DNA of 64,000 bases from Oceaniferula marina (GTDB lineage: Bacteria > Verrucomicrobiota > Verrucomicrobiia > Verrucomicrobiales > Akkermansiaceae). Location: contig NZ_JACBAZ010000006.1 of NCBI RefSeq assembly GCF_013391475.1, positions 158,915 through 222,914 of the forward strand, in the 5' to 3' direction. Below are positions 25,866-35,043 of the stretch, piece after piece; position 1 is the stretch's first letter; each line of letters starts with the position of its first letter. Under the pieces are notes generated by a model. That model did not search any database and was not told the origin of the DNA. It worked only from the letters and a program-made list of their open reading frames with translations. The translations under genes and the position numbers were made by a program.

Positions 25866-27116
25866 ATGAACGATCGCAGAGTAGTAATTACAGGCGTGGG
25901 GGTTTTGAGCCCTCTCGGAAATGATTTGGAGAGCACTTGGGCTGGACTCAAGGAAGGTAAGAGCGGTATTGGACCGATCACCTTGCTCGATCCCGAGCCA
26001 TACAGTACCAAGATTGCCGGGGAAGTGCGCGGCTTTGAAGCTGCACCTTTTTTCAACACACCCAAGGACGCACGTCGTTGTGACCGCTACACCCAATTCG
26101 GAGTGGCTGCATCCAAGATGGCGATCAATGACTCAGGACTTGAGGATTATGCTGATCTCGATCGCGATCGGATTGGCGTCATGGTGGGGAGCGGTATCGG
26201 TGGTTTGGGAACGCTTGAGCGTGAGCACGCCAAGTTGGTTCAGCGTGGCCCCGGTCGCGTTTCTCCATTTGTCATCCCGATGATGATTTCCAACATCGCC
26301 AGTGGCTTGCTTTCCATGGAATATGGATACGGCGGACCCAATATGACGATTGTGACCGCTTGTGCCACAGCCAACCACAATATCGGTGAAGCATGGCGGA
26401 TGATTAAATTCGGCGATGCCGATGCCATTATCGCCGGTGGAGCCGAGGCATCGATTCTTCCCATGGGGCTTGCCGGATTCGGTAATATGAAAGCGTTGAG
26501 CACCCGCAATGACGAGCCTGAGCGCGCATCACGTCCGTTTGATACGGGCCGGGATGGTTTTGTAATGGGTGAAGGTGCCGGAATGATGGTGGTCGAAGAC
26601 TACGAACACGCCGTGAAGCGTGGCGCGAAGATTTATGCTGAAATCGTGGGTTACGGGGTCAGTGGTGATGCTCACCACATGACGCAGCCGCACCCGGATG
26701 GTGCTGGTGCCTCCCGCTGCATGAATATGGCCATGAAGCACGCTCAGATGAACCCGGAGGAAGTTCAGTATGTGAACGCCCACGGAACGTCGACTCCTCA
26801 GGGAGATATTGGCGAAACCAAGGCTGTTAAAGCGAGCTTTGGAAATCATGCCAAGGACGGTTTGGTTGTCAGCTCCACGAAATCAATGACCGGACACCTG
26901 CTTGGTGCTGCCGGTGGATTGGAGCTTTCCGCTTGTTTGATGGCGATCCGTGACAATGTGATTCCACCAACCATCAACTTGGAGAATCAGGATCCAGAAT
27001 GTGATCTCGATTACTGCGCGAATGTGGCCCGTGAGACTGAAGTGACAGCTGCCTTGAGCAACTCGTTCGGCTTTGGTGGTCACAATGCCAGCTTGCTGGT
27101 TAAGCAACTGAGCTAG
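25866..27116 (+). CDS. fabF: 3-oxoacyl-[acyl-carrier-protein] synthase II
   Basis: Condensing enzyme of fatty-acid elongation: acyl-ACP + malonyl-ACP gives 3-oxoacyl-ACP + CO2 + ACP. The 416-residue product has the KAS II Cys-His-His triad: nucleophile Cys166 in 'IVTACATANHNIG', 'NAHGTSTPQGD' and 'KSMTGHLLGAAGG', and the C-terminal 'SNSFGFGGHNASL'. ATG 25866 fits the family length; a TTG at 25818 would add 16 unconserved residues. It is followed 25 bp later by a thioesterase. acpP and fabG are not adjacent. Confidence 0.97.
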   Translation: MNDRRVVITGVGVLSPLGNDLESTWAGLKEGKSGIGPITLLDPEPYSTKIAGEVRGFEAAPFFNTPKDARRCDRYTQFGVAASKMAINDSGLEDYADLDRDRIGVMVGSGIGGLGTLEREHAKLVQRGPGRVSPFVIPMMISNIASGLLSMEYGYGGPNMTIVTACATANHNIGEAWRMIKFGDADAIIAGGAEASILPMGLAGFGNMKALSTRNDEPERASRPFDTGRDGFVMGEGAGMMVVEDYEHAVKRGAKIYAEIVGYGVSGDAHHMTQPHPDGAGASRCMNMAMKHAQMNPEEVQYVNAHGTSTPQGDIGETKAVKASFGNHAKDGLVVSSTKSMTGHLLGAAGGLELSACLMAIRDNVIPPTINLENQDPECDLDYCANVARETEVTAALSNSFGFGGHNASLLVKQLS

Positions 27117-27141
27117 CGGATTTCCCCCCCCCTGATTTCCG

Positions 27142-27522
27142 ATGGCTTACCTCTACGAGCGGCGCGTTGCGTTTGCGGACACCGATGCTGGTGGCCGGGT
27201 GCATTTTTCCCGTCTCTTCTGCTATGTGGAAGAGGCGGAGCATACCCTGTTAGCCGAGCTGAAACTTCCTGTGCTGGATGGTGGTGGCTGGCCTCGGGTT
27301 CATGTCGAGTGTGATTATTTTGCTCCTGTGGGTATGGGGGATGAGGTGGAAGTGATCTTGATACCGGAAAAGGTGGGGAGCACCTCGGTGCGATGGAGCT
27401 TCCATCTTTTGCATCGTGGTCAGGACGTGGCAAAAGGGGGGATGAAGACGGTCCGGGTCGACGAAAAGGGGAAGCCTGTCGTGATCCCCGAGGACTGGCG
27501 CATCAAACTCGAGGGAGTTTGA
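27142..27522 (+). CDS. YbgC/FadM-type hot-dog acyl-CoA thioesterase
   Basis: The 126-residue single-domain 4HBT thioesterase contains the active-site region 'VAFADTDAGGRVHFSRLFCYVEEAE', where the Asp in TDAGG takes the catalytic position, plus 'VECDYFAPVGMGDEVEV' and 'KGGMKTVRVDEKGKPV'. In this family the reaction is hydrolysis of acyl-CoA or acyl-ACP. Its place right after fabF (25 bp) suggests a role in releasing or editing fatty acyl chains. A run of eight C's lies in the spacer. Confidence 0.87.
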   Translation: MAYLYERRVAFADTDAGGRVHFSRLFCYVEEAEHTLLAELKLPVLDGGGWPRVHVECDYFAPVGMGDEVEVILIPEKVGSTSVRWSFHLLHRGQDVAKGGMKTVRVDEKGKPVVIPEDWRIKLEGV

Positions 27523-27538
27523 TTTTTGTGAGGCTTCG

Positions 27539-27676
27539 GTAGGGAGGATTGGCCTCAATCCTCCGTGGTAGTCGGATGGGCCTCATGCCTTGTGGTAGGG
27601 AGGATTGGCCTCAATCCTCCGCAGTAGTCGGATGGGCCTCATGCCTTGTGGTAGGGAGGATTGGCCTCAATCCTCC
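27539..27676. repeat. 56-bp tandem repeat made of GTAG-headed REP palindromes
   Basis: Three copies of GTAG + GGAGGATTG-GCCT-CAATCCTCC begin at 27539, 27595 and 27651, exactly 56 bp apart. Between them are two copies of a related but diverged palindrome that also begins GTAG (27568 and 27624, GTAGTCGGATGGGCCTCATG). Single copies of the same palindrome occur at 38292 and 59890. This is a second REP family in the window, and here it has been locally amplified. Confidence 0.85.
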
Positions 27677-27688
27677 GCAGAAACGACC

Positions 27689-28192
27689 TTATTGATCCGG
27701 GGTTTCCGGCGAATGCTTGAAGTTCTTGTCCAGAAACGACTGGATGGTAAAGATGACAAAGGTGGAGACTCCCCAGGCGAGGCCAAGCACCACACCGAAG
27801 TCGATGATACCACGCCATGGTTGAGGGCAAAAGGAAACCAAGATCACGAGGCAGATAATGCCCAGAGTCAGAATGATGGCCGTGAGTTGGGTTTTCCGTT
27901 TGGCGTGGAAATAGCCCATGCAGAAAAAGGGGGCAAGGAGGCCTCTGAGTAGATGCGGGTGGTCATACAGGTACTTCACCCTGGCTGCGGTTCGGGGAGA
28001 AAACTTCTTTTGGAACCCTCGGTACCCTTCACTCACCAGCATAAATAGGGCGAACAATACGAGCACCACCCATTGCCAGGTGCTGAGTCCCATATCAATG
28101 GCTTCTTTTGCCCGGGGGCTGAGCCGGTAAATGGCGCTGCCAATCAGGGAGCAGACTCCGATAAATCCCCATAGTGCCGCTAGCGTTCGCAT
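27689..28192 (-). CDS. Small membrane protein of unknown function
   Basis: Protein of ~167 residues with about five hydrophobic segments (LAALWGFIGVCSLIGSAIY, WQWVVLVLFALFMLVSEGY, LLRGLLAPFFCMGYF, AIILTLGIICLVILVSFC and VVLGLAWGVSTFVIFTIQSF). The central loop 'SEGYRGFQKKFSPRTAARVKYL' is basic and so probably cytoplasmic. ATG 28192 has AAGG at 9-nt spacing; ATG 28201 is also possible. No family is recognised. Its 3' end lies beside the REP tandem array. Confidence 0.65.
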   Translation of the reverse strand: MRTLAALWGFIGVCSLIGSAIYRLSPRAKEAIDMGLSTWQWVVLVLFALFMLVSEGYRGFQKKFSPRTAARVKYLYDHPHLLRGLLAPFFCMGYFHAKRKTQLTAIILTLGIICLVILVSFCPQPWRGIIDFGVVLGLAWGVSTFVIFTIQSFLDKNFKHSPETPDQ

Positions 28193-28309
28193 CCCAGTCA
28201 TCCTTGGTGCCGTTCCACCATTTGTAAAGCGGTGTCTTGCTTTGCTGTGACAGCACAGCTTGATCGATTTTTTAATCGAGCGCTATACGGAAGCATGCGG
28301 GTTTTCCGG

Positions 28310-28984
28310 TCAGGCTTTCCAGTGGGCTGCCCGGAAAATTTGGGCGTTGGTGATTCTCACGACCAGTGCAATGGTGATGTAGTTGCGGAGGATGGTCACT
28401 GGAATGATGATGAGTGAGAGCCTTTGTGCAATACGGAGCGTTTCCTGATCCGTGGCTACTTCGAAGATCAGGTGGATGCTGGTGGCGAGGACGAAGAAGA
28501 AGATGCAGCTCGACCACCAGAGAGGCAGTAGCAGCGGCATGGCGTCTTCCCGGCCATAACTGGCATTGCGGATTTCCCGCATGGAGACGTAGGGTTTCCA
28601 GAGAAAGAGAATGGGGATGAAGTAATAACCGACGGCGAGAGCCGGGGTGATGCTCATTTTAGGAGGGTCGAGCAGCCAGGCGTTTTTGCAGATTCGGTTG
28701 ATCCAGATAGAGATGATGACAGCCAGAATAATACGCAGGCTGACTTGGGTCATGTGGCTGATCAGGTAGACTTTGACCAGTGGGCCGTCGGGCTCATACA
28801 CCACATTGGCCGGCAGCATGTGGTTGAGGATGCCATTGAACAGCACCACCATGGCCTCAATCACGAGAAACGTGATGATAATGATCTTCAGAGGTCCGTT
28901 GTTGCGGAATCGGCCATAGGGGCCGCTGAGACGGATTTCCGAATCAGAGCGAAGTGAGCTGTCGGGGGCGGAGTAGGGGTTCAT
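28310..28984 (-). CDS. DUF4328-like membrane protein
   Basis: The 224-residue protein starts MNPYSAPDSSL, a common opening of PVC membrane proteins with a NPY.APxS head, followed by about six hydrophobic segments. The segment 'PALAVGYYFIPILFLWKPYVSMREIRNAS' (in parts) fits the DUF4328 signature of a Trp-Pro-x-Pro loop between helices. The function is unknown. It lies 33 bp from the end of lysC on the same strand. Confidence 0.68.
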   Translation of the reverse strand: MNPYSAPDSSLRSDSEIRLSGPYGRFRNNGPLKIIIITFLVIEAMVVLFNGILNHMLPANVVYEPDGPLVKVYLISHMTQVSLRIILAVIISIWINRICKNAWLLDPPKMSITPALAVGYYFIPILFLWKPYVSMREIRNASYGREDAMPLLLPLWWSSCIFFFVLATSIHLIFEVATDQETLRIAQRLSLIIIPVTILRNYITIALVVRITNAQIFRAAHWKA

Positions 28985-29017
28985 GAAGAGTGAGGCCTTG
29001 CCCCGGGATGGGCAGAA

Positions 29018-30247
29018 TTAGGCCTCGGGTTTTTTGTCCAGATCGAATGCTTCGTGCACGACGCGGGCGGCGTCCTCGATGTTGGTTTCCTCGACGGTGA
29101 CGGAAATCTTGATTTCGGAGGTGGAGATCATACCAATATTGATCCCGGCAGATCCAAGTGCTTGGAACATTTTGGCGGCCACCCCGGAGTGGGAGCGCAT
29201 GCCGATGCCCACGGTGCTGAGTTTGGCCAGCCCCGCTTCGGTTTCGATTTGGGCTTCAGATGAGAGTTCTCCAAGCACAGGTTTGAGTGCGGCTTGGGCG
29301 CGACCCAAGTCGTTGGTGTGCATGGTGAATGAGTGTCTGGCCATACCGTTGCTGGCGATATTCGATACGATCATATCGATGTTGATTTCGGCATCGGCGA
29401 GGCAGCCAAGGATTTTGGCGGAATTACCCGGTTTGTCCGGGATTTCTGTGATAGTGACGCGGGCTTGGGAGCGCTCGATCGAGACTCCTCGGATAACTAC
29501 AGCTTCCATGGCAGGATGTTCTTCGGTGACTAGGGTTCCAGGATTATCGTTCAGGCTGGAGCAGACTTCAAAGACCACCCCATATTTTTTTGCAAATTCA
29601 ACGGAGCGCGATTGCATGACCTTACTCCCGGAGGAGGCCATCTCGAGCATTTCGTCGTAGGAAATTTCCGGCAGCTTGCGTGCGTCTTTCACCACGCGCG
29701 GGTCGCAGGTGTAGACGCCATCGACGTCGGTCAAAATCTGGCAAACATCGGCATTGAGTGAGGCCGCAACTGCAATGGCGCTCAGGTCGGATCCTCCGCG
29801 CCCCAGGGTGTGAATCAGGCCGTCATGGGTGACTCCCTGGAATCCGGCAACAATCACCACCTTGCCCTCGGCGAGGTAGCCTTGCACAATCGTCGGGTCG
29901 ATTTCATCAATTCTTCCCCGCGTGTGGCTGCCAACGGTGCGAATGCCGGCCTGGCGACCGGTCGCTGATACGGCTTCGACACCCATGTCGTTGAGCGCCA
30001 TGCAGACCAAGGCGATGGACTGCTGTTCCCCACTGGACAAAAGAACGTCGAGTTCGCGCTCCGGCGGACTTTCATTCAGCTCGTTGGCCATGCCGATCAG
30101 TTTATCGGTCACGCCTCCCATAGCCGAAACGACGGCAACCACTTGGTTGCCCTCATCGCGGAGTTTCTTGATGCGGGATGCGACATTGCGGATACGATCG
30201 ATGCTGCCGACCGAGGATCCACCGTATTTTTGAACGATCAGAGCCAT
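29018..30247 (-). CDS. lysC: Aspartate kinase
   Basis: Phosphorylates aspartate, the entry to lysine, threonine, methionine and diaminopimelate synthesis. The 409-residue product has the 'VQKYGGSSVGSIDRIRNVA' kinase start, 'GRGGSDLSAIAVA' and 'TDVDGVYTCDPR' nucleotide/substrate motifs, and two C-terminal ACT domains (~265-330 and ~345-405) starting 'RVTITEIPDKPG' and 'LSTVGIGMRSHSG'. These are the regulatory sites for feedback by Lys and/or Thr. The length is typical of monofunctional enzymes such as B. subtilis aspartokinase II or C. glutamicum LysC. Confidence 0.97.
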   Translation of the reverse strand: MALIVQKYGGSSVGSIDRIRNVASRIKKLRDEGNQVVAVVSAMGGVTDKLIGMANELNESPPERELDVLLSSGEQQSIALVCMALNDMGVEAVSATGRQAGIRTVGSHTRGRIDEIDPTIVQGYLAEGKVVIVAGFQGVTHDGLIHTLGRGGSDLSAIAVAASLNADVCQILTDVDGVYTCDPRVVKDARKLPEISYDEMLEMASSGSKVMQSRSVEFAKKYGVVFEVCSSLNDNPGTLVTEEHPAMEAVVIRGVSIERSQARVTITEIPDKPGNSAKILGCLADAEINIDMIVSNIASNGMARHSFTMHTNDLGRAQAALKPVLGELSSEAQIETEAGLAKLSTVGIGMRSHSGVAAKMFQALGSAGINIGMISTSEIKISVTVEETNIEDAARVVHEAFDLDKKPEA

Positions 30248-30424
30248 AACTGAGTAAAGACTAGGGCGGGGGAATAGGCTGAGGAGATCAAATGGTCAAG
30301 TAACAAGGATGACATTTCTCCGAACTTTTTCTGATCATGACCGATAGCTTGCCCTGGGGATGGCCTGGGAATACCTGATCGGATCAGCGCCTGTGAGCTC
30401 TGGAATAGGGGGCTGGGAAGGGAG

Positions 30425-31159
30425 TCAGGTATTCCTCTCTCCGAGAGCTTTCTTGGTGGCTGCGGCCAGTGGGCTTTGCATCAGTTCTTTCCAGTCTGCT
30501 TCGCTCGTGATTCGGCGCAATGTTGGGAGGGTTTCCACGGTGATGTTCGCTTGTTTCGCAGCCTCGAGGATGTGTTCTCCGGTTTTGTCATTCTTTTTGG
30601 AGGCTTGGCTTATTGCGGTGAAAAATTCGTCGTGCTGTTGTTTGCTTGCCAGGAGGTAGTGTCTGCTGTGCTGGCTCGGGCCAAGCATGATGTCTTTGTT
30701 TGCGCGCTCCATTCGGGCGAAGGCGAGGTTGATCCAGCGGGCCCCGCACTCGGGGCAGTCGCTGCCGATAGCGGCAATCGACTGGAATCCATCGAGGAAC
30801 CCCTGCTCGAAGGCTCTCGTTAGTTTGTCGCCGGTAGATCCTTGGCCTTGGGCGTAAAAATCCACTTCTTGGAGGTGCTTGTCGTCGTGTTGGTTTCGCC
30901 GTGCCGCGTAGACTTCAGGCGAAATACCCGGCCGGGCATGCATCTGCGGTAATAGCCAGAACCGGATCGCGTCGCCGGCATCATCGGGCGCATAACAAAA
31001 ACGAATCCGTGTGTTTTCGAGCCCCTGAAGTTGTTTCAGCAAGACATCGACCATGGCCTTGGCATACTCGGCTGCGGTGTTGGCTCCCAGATCTTCTCCT
31101 AATCCGACAGTATGATGTTCTGGAACGGGTTCGCTGAGGAAGATAAGGAGCAATCGCAT
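30425..31159 (-). CDS. DUF2064/TIGR04282-family glycosyltransferase-like protein
   Basis: Protein of ~244 residues matching the DUF2064 pattern: 'FLSEPVPE...' start, a 'CYAPDDAGDAIRFWL' segment, 'GQGSTGDKLTRAFEQGF' and the acidic signature 'IAAIGSDCPE' followed by 'INLAFARMERANKDIMLGPS'. These resemble the nucleotide-sugar site of GT-A-type proteins in arsenosugar or selenodomain-associated clusters. No arsenic or selenium genes are nearby. ATG 31159 is chosen over 31174 to match family starts (MRLLLIF). Confidence 0.75.
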   Translation of the reverse strand: MRLLLIFLSEPVPEHHTVGLGEDLGANTAAEYAKAMVDVLLKQLQGLENTRIRFCYAPDDAGDAIRFWLLPQMHARPGISPEVYAARRNQHDDKHLQEVDFYAQGQGSTGDKLTRAFEQGFLDGFQSIAAIGSDCPECGARWINLAFARMERANKDIMLGPSQHSRHYLLASKQQHDEFFTAISQASKKNDKTGEHILEAAKQANITVETLPTLRRITSEADWKELMQSPLAAATKKALGERNT

Positions 31160-31335
31160 GCCTTGATCTAGCATGGAATGCTCTCGGGGCTCAATCCGCG
31201 ATTGTCGATTTGAAGTCTGGCAGAAAGCTTGGGTGTTTTTTTAGATTACAGATTCGTCGATTTTTTCCTTTTGATTTCTTAAATAAATCGGTATTTTGCT
31301 TCAGAGTAATCTACCCGTGGTGGGTGATCATTGAT

Positions 31336-31707
31336 GTGAACCGATCGAACCGACGCAATCGTGGCCGGAGACAGAGTCTCGAACAGCGCTACAGCAAGAT
31401 GCATGCGCGTACCGAGCGCATGCATGCCGGGGTGCGTTTTTGTTTTTGCGTCTTGGTGTTGATGTTGTGTTCGGCGTTTATGGCGGCGGCTTTACCGCAT
31501 TATCGACAGCTTCAAAAAATGCGGCATGAGCTGAGTGACGTGCAAGTGAGTGAAGAGGAGGTGCTCGATCGGGTGGATGGCAAGACCAGAGAGTTGGATG
31601 CGATTCGGAATGACAAGGAATACCGTGAGATCATTGCGCGGGACCGCTTGAATTATTATATTCCGGGCGAGCACATTTTTCGCATCGATGATGAGTCCCG
31701 TAAATAA
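31336..31707 (+). CDS. FtsB/DivIC-like septum formation initiator protein
   Basis: Short bitopic division protein: a basic N-terminus (RNRRNRGRRQSLEQRY), a membrane helix (FCFCVLVLMLCSAFMAAAL) and a coiled coil ending in 'YREIIARDRLNYYIPGEHIFRI'. The family mark is 'E.IAR.rL.y..PGE..f.i', seen in FtsB, FtsL and DivIC. In E. coli, FtsB bridges FtsL and FtsQ at the septum. The start is uncertain: GTG 31336 and ATG 31399 both allow a full membrane helix, and a TTG at 31210 is unlikely. It is alone on the plus strand between divergent genes. Confidence 0.75.
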   Translation: MNRSNRRNRGRRQSLEQRYSKMHARTERMHAGVRFCFCVLVLMLCSAFMAAALPHYRQLQKMRHELSDVQVSEEEVLDRVDGKTRELDAIRNDKEYREIIARDRLNYYIPGEHIFRIDDESRK

Positions 31708-31851
31708 GAGTGGTGGTGGGATTCGCTAAGGTGGCAGGCGATTGGCGCTTGCACTTATGCGGCTTGCGGGTAATCTGCCGCGCAATTGGATTGAGCAGCT
31801 GGGCGAAAGATCGCTGAACTCGGTGGCTTGATCGAATCCATGTTGATTTTT

Positions 31852-32613
31852 ATGAAACGATTTACCTGTATTACCATGTTTCGACCCTTGTGTGTGGTTG
31901 TTTTGGCGTCTTCGCTTGGCTTGACTCAAGCTCAGGATGACGCGGCCGAGAATAAGCCAGCGGCTGTTGAGCCCGGTAAAGTTCCAGCGGCAATTGCGGC
32001 TTATCTCGCCAAGGACAAACCTGTGATGGGTGAAGTCGGGGCGATTGTGCCACCAAAGGAAATCAACAAGTACATTGCCAAGGTTCAGGCTGCAGCCAAG
32101 GCTGATACCACGGGATGGCACAAAGAGTATGCCAGCAAGTCCAAGCCAGGTCTGCCGCTTCCGTATCATGAGAACCTTGGCCTTACCAAGGCTGAGTATG
32201 ATGAATACCTCAAGCTCTGGGATGACCGCCAGTTCAAGGCCGCCCAGAAAGTGGTGCTTCGCCTTGAAGAACCCAAGCCGGGTGAGTGGATGGTTCGGGT
32301 GAGCGGTGTGGGTGGTCCGATTTCTCTACTGCGCTACCTCTCGACCCAAGATGCATGGAAGTCCACCAATGGACAATTGAAGCGGATTGAAGACATCGAT
32401 GCCGCTGAGCGCAGTATTCTCGGAGCCTGGAAGGGTAAGGAGTGGCGCTTTGAAGAAAAAACCGATTTTGTTTGGACCACGGAAAATATTGCCCTGGGAA
32501 AATACAATGATGGCAAATTCTGCCTTTTGATTTATCGCATTCAGGAGCGTATTTCCGGATACGATAAAAGTATGGTCATTCGCTTTGCTCCGCCTGCTGC
32601 GGCTAAAAAGTAA
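31852..32613 (+). CDS. Secreted protein of unknown function
   Basis: Protein of ~253 residues with an N-terminal signal peptide (LCVVVLASSLGLTQAQD; cleavage near AQA/QD), then an Ala/Pro/Lys-rich linker. A compact C-terminal domain has 'YHENLGLTKAEYDEYLKLWDDRQFK', a strand-rich middle, and 'WTTENIALGKYNDGKFCLLIYRIQER'. I recognise no family. Several ATGs (31840, 31852) can start the frame. A clear terminator follows 43 bp after the stop. Confidence 0.68.
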   Translation: MKRFTCITMFRPLCVVVLASSLGLTQAQDDAAENKPAAVEPGKVPAAIAAYLAKDKPVMGEVGAIVPPKEINKYIAKVQAAAKADTTGWHKEYASKSKPGLPLPYHENLGLTKAEYDEYLKLWDDRQFKAAQKVVLRLEEPKPGEWMVRVSGVGGPISLLRYLSTQDAWKSTNGQLKRIEDIDAAERSILGAWKGKEWRFEEKTDFVWTTENIALGKYNDGKFCLLIYRIQERISGYDKSMVIRFAPPAAAKK

Positions 32614-32655
32614 TTACCCCAAAAAAGGATCCCAATTACCTGTCACTTTAAGCAG

Positions 32656-32687
32656 ATGCCGATCTTTTGAACGAGGTCGGCATTTTT
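32656..32687 (+). terminator. Rho-independent terminator
   Basis: ATGCCGATC (32656-32664) pairs with GGTCGGCAT (32675-32683) with one G-T wobble, loop 10 nt, and the run TTTTT overlaps the end. It follows the secreted unknown protein gene on the plus strand. Confidence 0.8.
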
Positions 32688-32790
32688 GTTGGGAGTTTTT
32701 TTGCGTTGTGCCAGCTTGCTGAACGGCTCGTGTCTTCTGCATTGCGGGTGAGGTTTCCTTCGTCTAGCATTTTGGCTCGCCCTTCCTCGG

Positions 32791-34449
32791 ATGGCTCCAG
32801 TTTCCATGTTCCCATTATTCAACACGTCGCTTATTCGTCGCTTGTTTTCCAAGCGGCGGTGTTTGCGTGTTGTGCTGTATTTCTTTGTTGGCTTGATGCT
32901 TTTGTGGGGGCTTTCCAACCTCTGTTTATCATCGAGTTGGGTGACCGGTATGCTCGCGGAAAAGGTGCAGCAGAGGACGGGGGTCCCATGCCGGATCGAT
33001 CGTGTCTCCTGGTCACCATGGAATGGGGTGACGGTGCGAGGACTTGAGTTTGATCCATCGGAAACTTTTGATTCGGGAGAAACTGTCCGCTCACTGCTGG
33101 TCGTTGAGCGTATTCAGGTGCGGCCTTACTGGGGGCCGTTGGTCCGTGGGCAGTTGCGCCTGCGAGAGGTGACGATTGACTCCCCTGAACTCAACCTTTC
33201 CGTTGAGTGGGTCAGGGAGGCATTGGCACGGATGTTGGACGGGAGATCGTTATCCTCTCCTGCTCCCGCACTTGCGGATTCCCGCGGTGGAGGTTCCGGT
33301 CAAGATCGTGGGCAGGGGGCTGATGGTCATGCCGATGGCGGCGGCACGGGCAGATCGGCTAGGTCTTCAACGGATGGTAAATCCCAGGGGTCTGGAGGGG
33401 ATGAGGCGAAGGGGCCTCCACCTGCCCGGGATCGATCATCTGCGCCTTCGGAGCAAGGAAAGCCTGAAGCTGGCTTGCCTATGCTGGTCCGGGTGAATCA
33501 TGCCCATCTTCGTTGCGACTGGCATGCCAAGGGGCTTACGCTTTTTGAGTTGAAGGATGTGGATTTTGAAATCTCTCTGATGGGGGAGGATAGCGAAGGC
33601 CAACTCCATATTGGCAACATCCGTGGGCTTGGGCTGGAAGATAAAAAGGCATTCACCAAGGTCGCTCAAAAGCTCGAATGGAAACGGCCGTATTTGCAAT
33701 GGCGCATGGATGAGGCCTCACTTGCGGGTGTACAAGTGGCGGCGCACATCAAGGTGTTGTGCAGTCAGGATGTGCGAAGTTTGAAGTTGTTGCCCTTTGC
33801 TGTGGATTTGGTGGTTAAACCCCAGACCTTGGCGTCGGTGGATGGGTTGGATCGTATGGCAATGCATCTTTCCGGGGATCGTGTGGAAGGCCGGTTGGTG
33901 GCTTCCGGCCTGTTGGCTCAGCCAGGATCATGGAGGGGGAAGATGCATCTATCAGGGAGTGGTTGGCGTTTACGTGAAGCGCATGGCCGCCACGATGTGG
34001 TCTTTGATGACGTGCAGATACCGGCCGTCTATCGAGCAGGCACCCTGCAATGGGGTGGTGTGCGTTTGGTTGGCGAGGATGTTTCGATCCTGGGCAATGG
34101 CAGGGTGTCGGTTCAGCAGGGGGTGTTATCGGTGACCCGGTTGGTGGTTTCTCCCGAAGTGAGTGAGATGGTCGGGCGGGGTTTGCATGGTGCGGGCTTG
34201 GCTCGGAACGGCCCGGCATGGTGGCGGAACCTCGACACTCCGGATCGTAAGGTGAGGGATTTATTGCTTAGCGGAAGTTTGGAGAATCCCTTGGTGGATG
34301 CCGGATACCAAAATCAGCAAATTCCAGTCTGGGAAATTCTTGGAAAAACCCTAGCCTTTGTCCGGCAGGAAATGCGCGAGGAGGGAGTCGCCCTACAAGC
34401 TTTTCCCTCCCCGGACTTGGATCAGCAGCAGCCCGACCAAGGCGATTAG
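32791..34449 (+). CDS. AsmA/TamB-related envelope protein
   Basis: The 552-residue protein has one N-terminal membrane helix (~28-46, LRVVLYFFVGLMLLWGLSNLCL) and the AsmA-type start 'VTGMLAEKVQQRTGVPCRIDRVSWSPWNGVTVRGLEF'. Relatives of AsmA/TamB anchor in the inner membrane and move lipids or barrel proteins across the periplasm. A Gly/Ser/Asp-rich low-complexity insert lies at ~residues 155-220. The latter part has beta-rich repeats (LHIGNIRGLGLEDK, MHLSGSGW). The gene stops 16 bp before rsmD. Its exact substrate is unknown. Confidence 0.7.
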   Translation: MAPVSMFPLFNTSLIRRLFSKRRCLRVVLYFFVGLMLLWGLSNLCLSSSWVTGMLAEKVQQRTGVPCRIDRVSWSPWNGVTVRGLEFDPSETFDSGETVRSLLVVERIQVRPYWGPLVRGQLRLREVTIDSPELNLSVEWVREALARMLDGRSLSSPAPALADSRGGGSGQDRGQGADGHADGGGTGRSARSSTDGKSQGSGGDEAKGPPPARDRSSAPSEQGKPEAGLPMLVRVNHAHLRCDWHAKGLTLFELKDVDFEISLMGEDSEGQLHIGNIRGLGLEDKKAFTKVAQKLEWKRPYLQWRMDEASLAGVQVAAHIKVLCSQDVRSLKLLPFAVDLVVKPQTLASVDGLDRMAMHLSGDRVEGRLVASGLLAQPGSWRGKMHLSGSGWRLREAHGRHDVVFDDVQIPAVYRAGTLQWGGVRLVGEDVSILGNGRVSVQQGVLSVTRLVVSPEVSEMVGRGLHGAGLARNGPAWWRNLDTPDRKVRDLLLSGSLENPLVDAGYQNQQIPVWEILGKTLAFVRQEMREEGVALQAFPSPDLDQQQPDQGD

Positions 34450-34465
34450 CAACCATCATTGGCTT

Positions 34466-35032
34466 ATGCGTATTATCAGTGGAACAGCAGGAAAACGAAC
34501 CCTTCAGGTGCCCAAAGCGGTGACCCGACCCAGTACGGACCGATTGCGCGAGGCCTTGTTTTCCATTCTCAGCCATCGGATGGAAGGGGCGCGTGTGCTG
34601 GATTTGTTTGCCGGTTCGGGAGCTTTGGGTTTGGAGTGTTTGAGCCGCGGCGCAAAGAGCTGCGATTTTGTCGATGATAGTCGTGAGGCCGGGCGGGTGA
34701 TTCGTCGGAATCTGAAATCACTGGGCTTGCAAGGTGGTAGTATGAATGAACGCGATGTGTTCGGTTTTTTGCGTGGCGGTGTTGGCCCCTACGATTTGGT
34801 GTTTGCGGACCCTCCTTACTATCAGTCCCGAGGGGACCGGGACTTTATCGCGGAGTTGCTACAGCACGAAACCCTCCCTCAGATGGTCGCTGAGGACGCT
34901 TTGTTGGTTCTTGAAGACCCCCCGGCTAATCGGCGGGACGGACTGGAAGAGGGCACTTGCTGGAGTCTGCTGGACCGCAGGAAGTATGGAAGTTGTGGGA
35001 TTCTGTTTTACCAGCGAGTCTTGAACCCTTAA
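34466..35032 (+). CDS. rsmD: 16S rRNA (guanine(966)-N(2))-methyltransferase RsmD
   Basis: The 188-residue SAM-dependent methyltransferase makes m2G966 in 16S rRNA using assembled 30S subunits. It starts MRIISGTAGKRTL and has 'RPSTDRLREALFSIL' (RsmD's Arg-Pro-Thr-x-x-x-x-Arg-Glu-x-x-F signature), SAM-binding 'VLDLFAGSGALGLE' and the catalytic 'LVFADPPY'. ATG 34466 lies just after the upstream stop at 34449. waaA follows 11 bp after its stop. Confidence 0.94.
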   Translation: MRIISGTAGKRTLQVPKAVTRPSTDRLREALFSILSHRMEGARVLDLFAGSGALGLECLSRGAKSCDFVDDSREAGRVIRRNLKSLGLQGGSMNERDVFGFLRGGVGPYDLVFADPPYYQSRGDRDFIAELLQHETLPQMVAEDALLVLEDPPANRRDGLEEGTCWSLLDRRKYGSCGILFYQRVLNP

Positions 35033-35043
35033 GCTTGTTTCCG

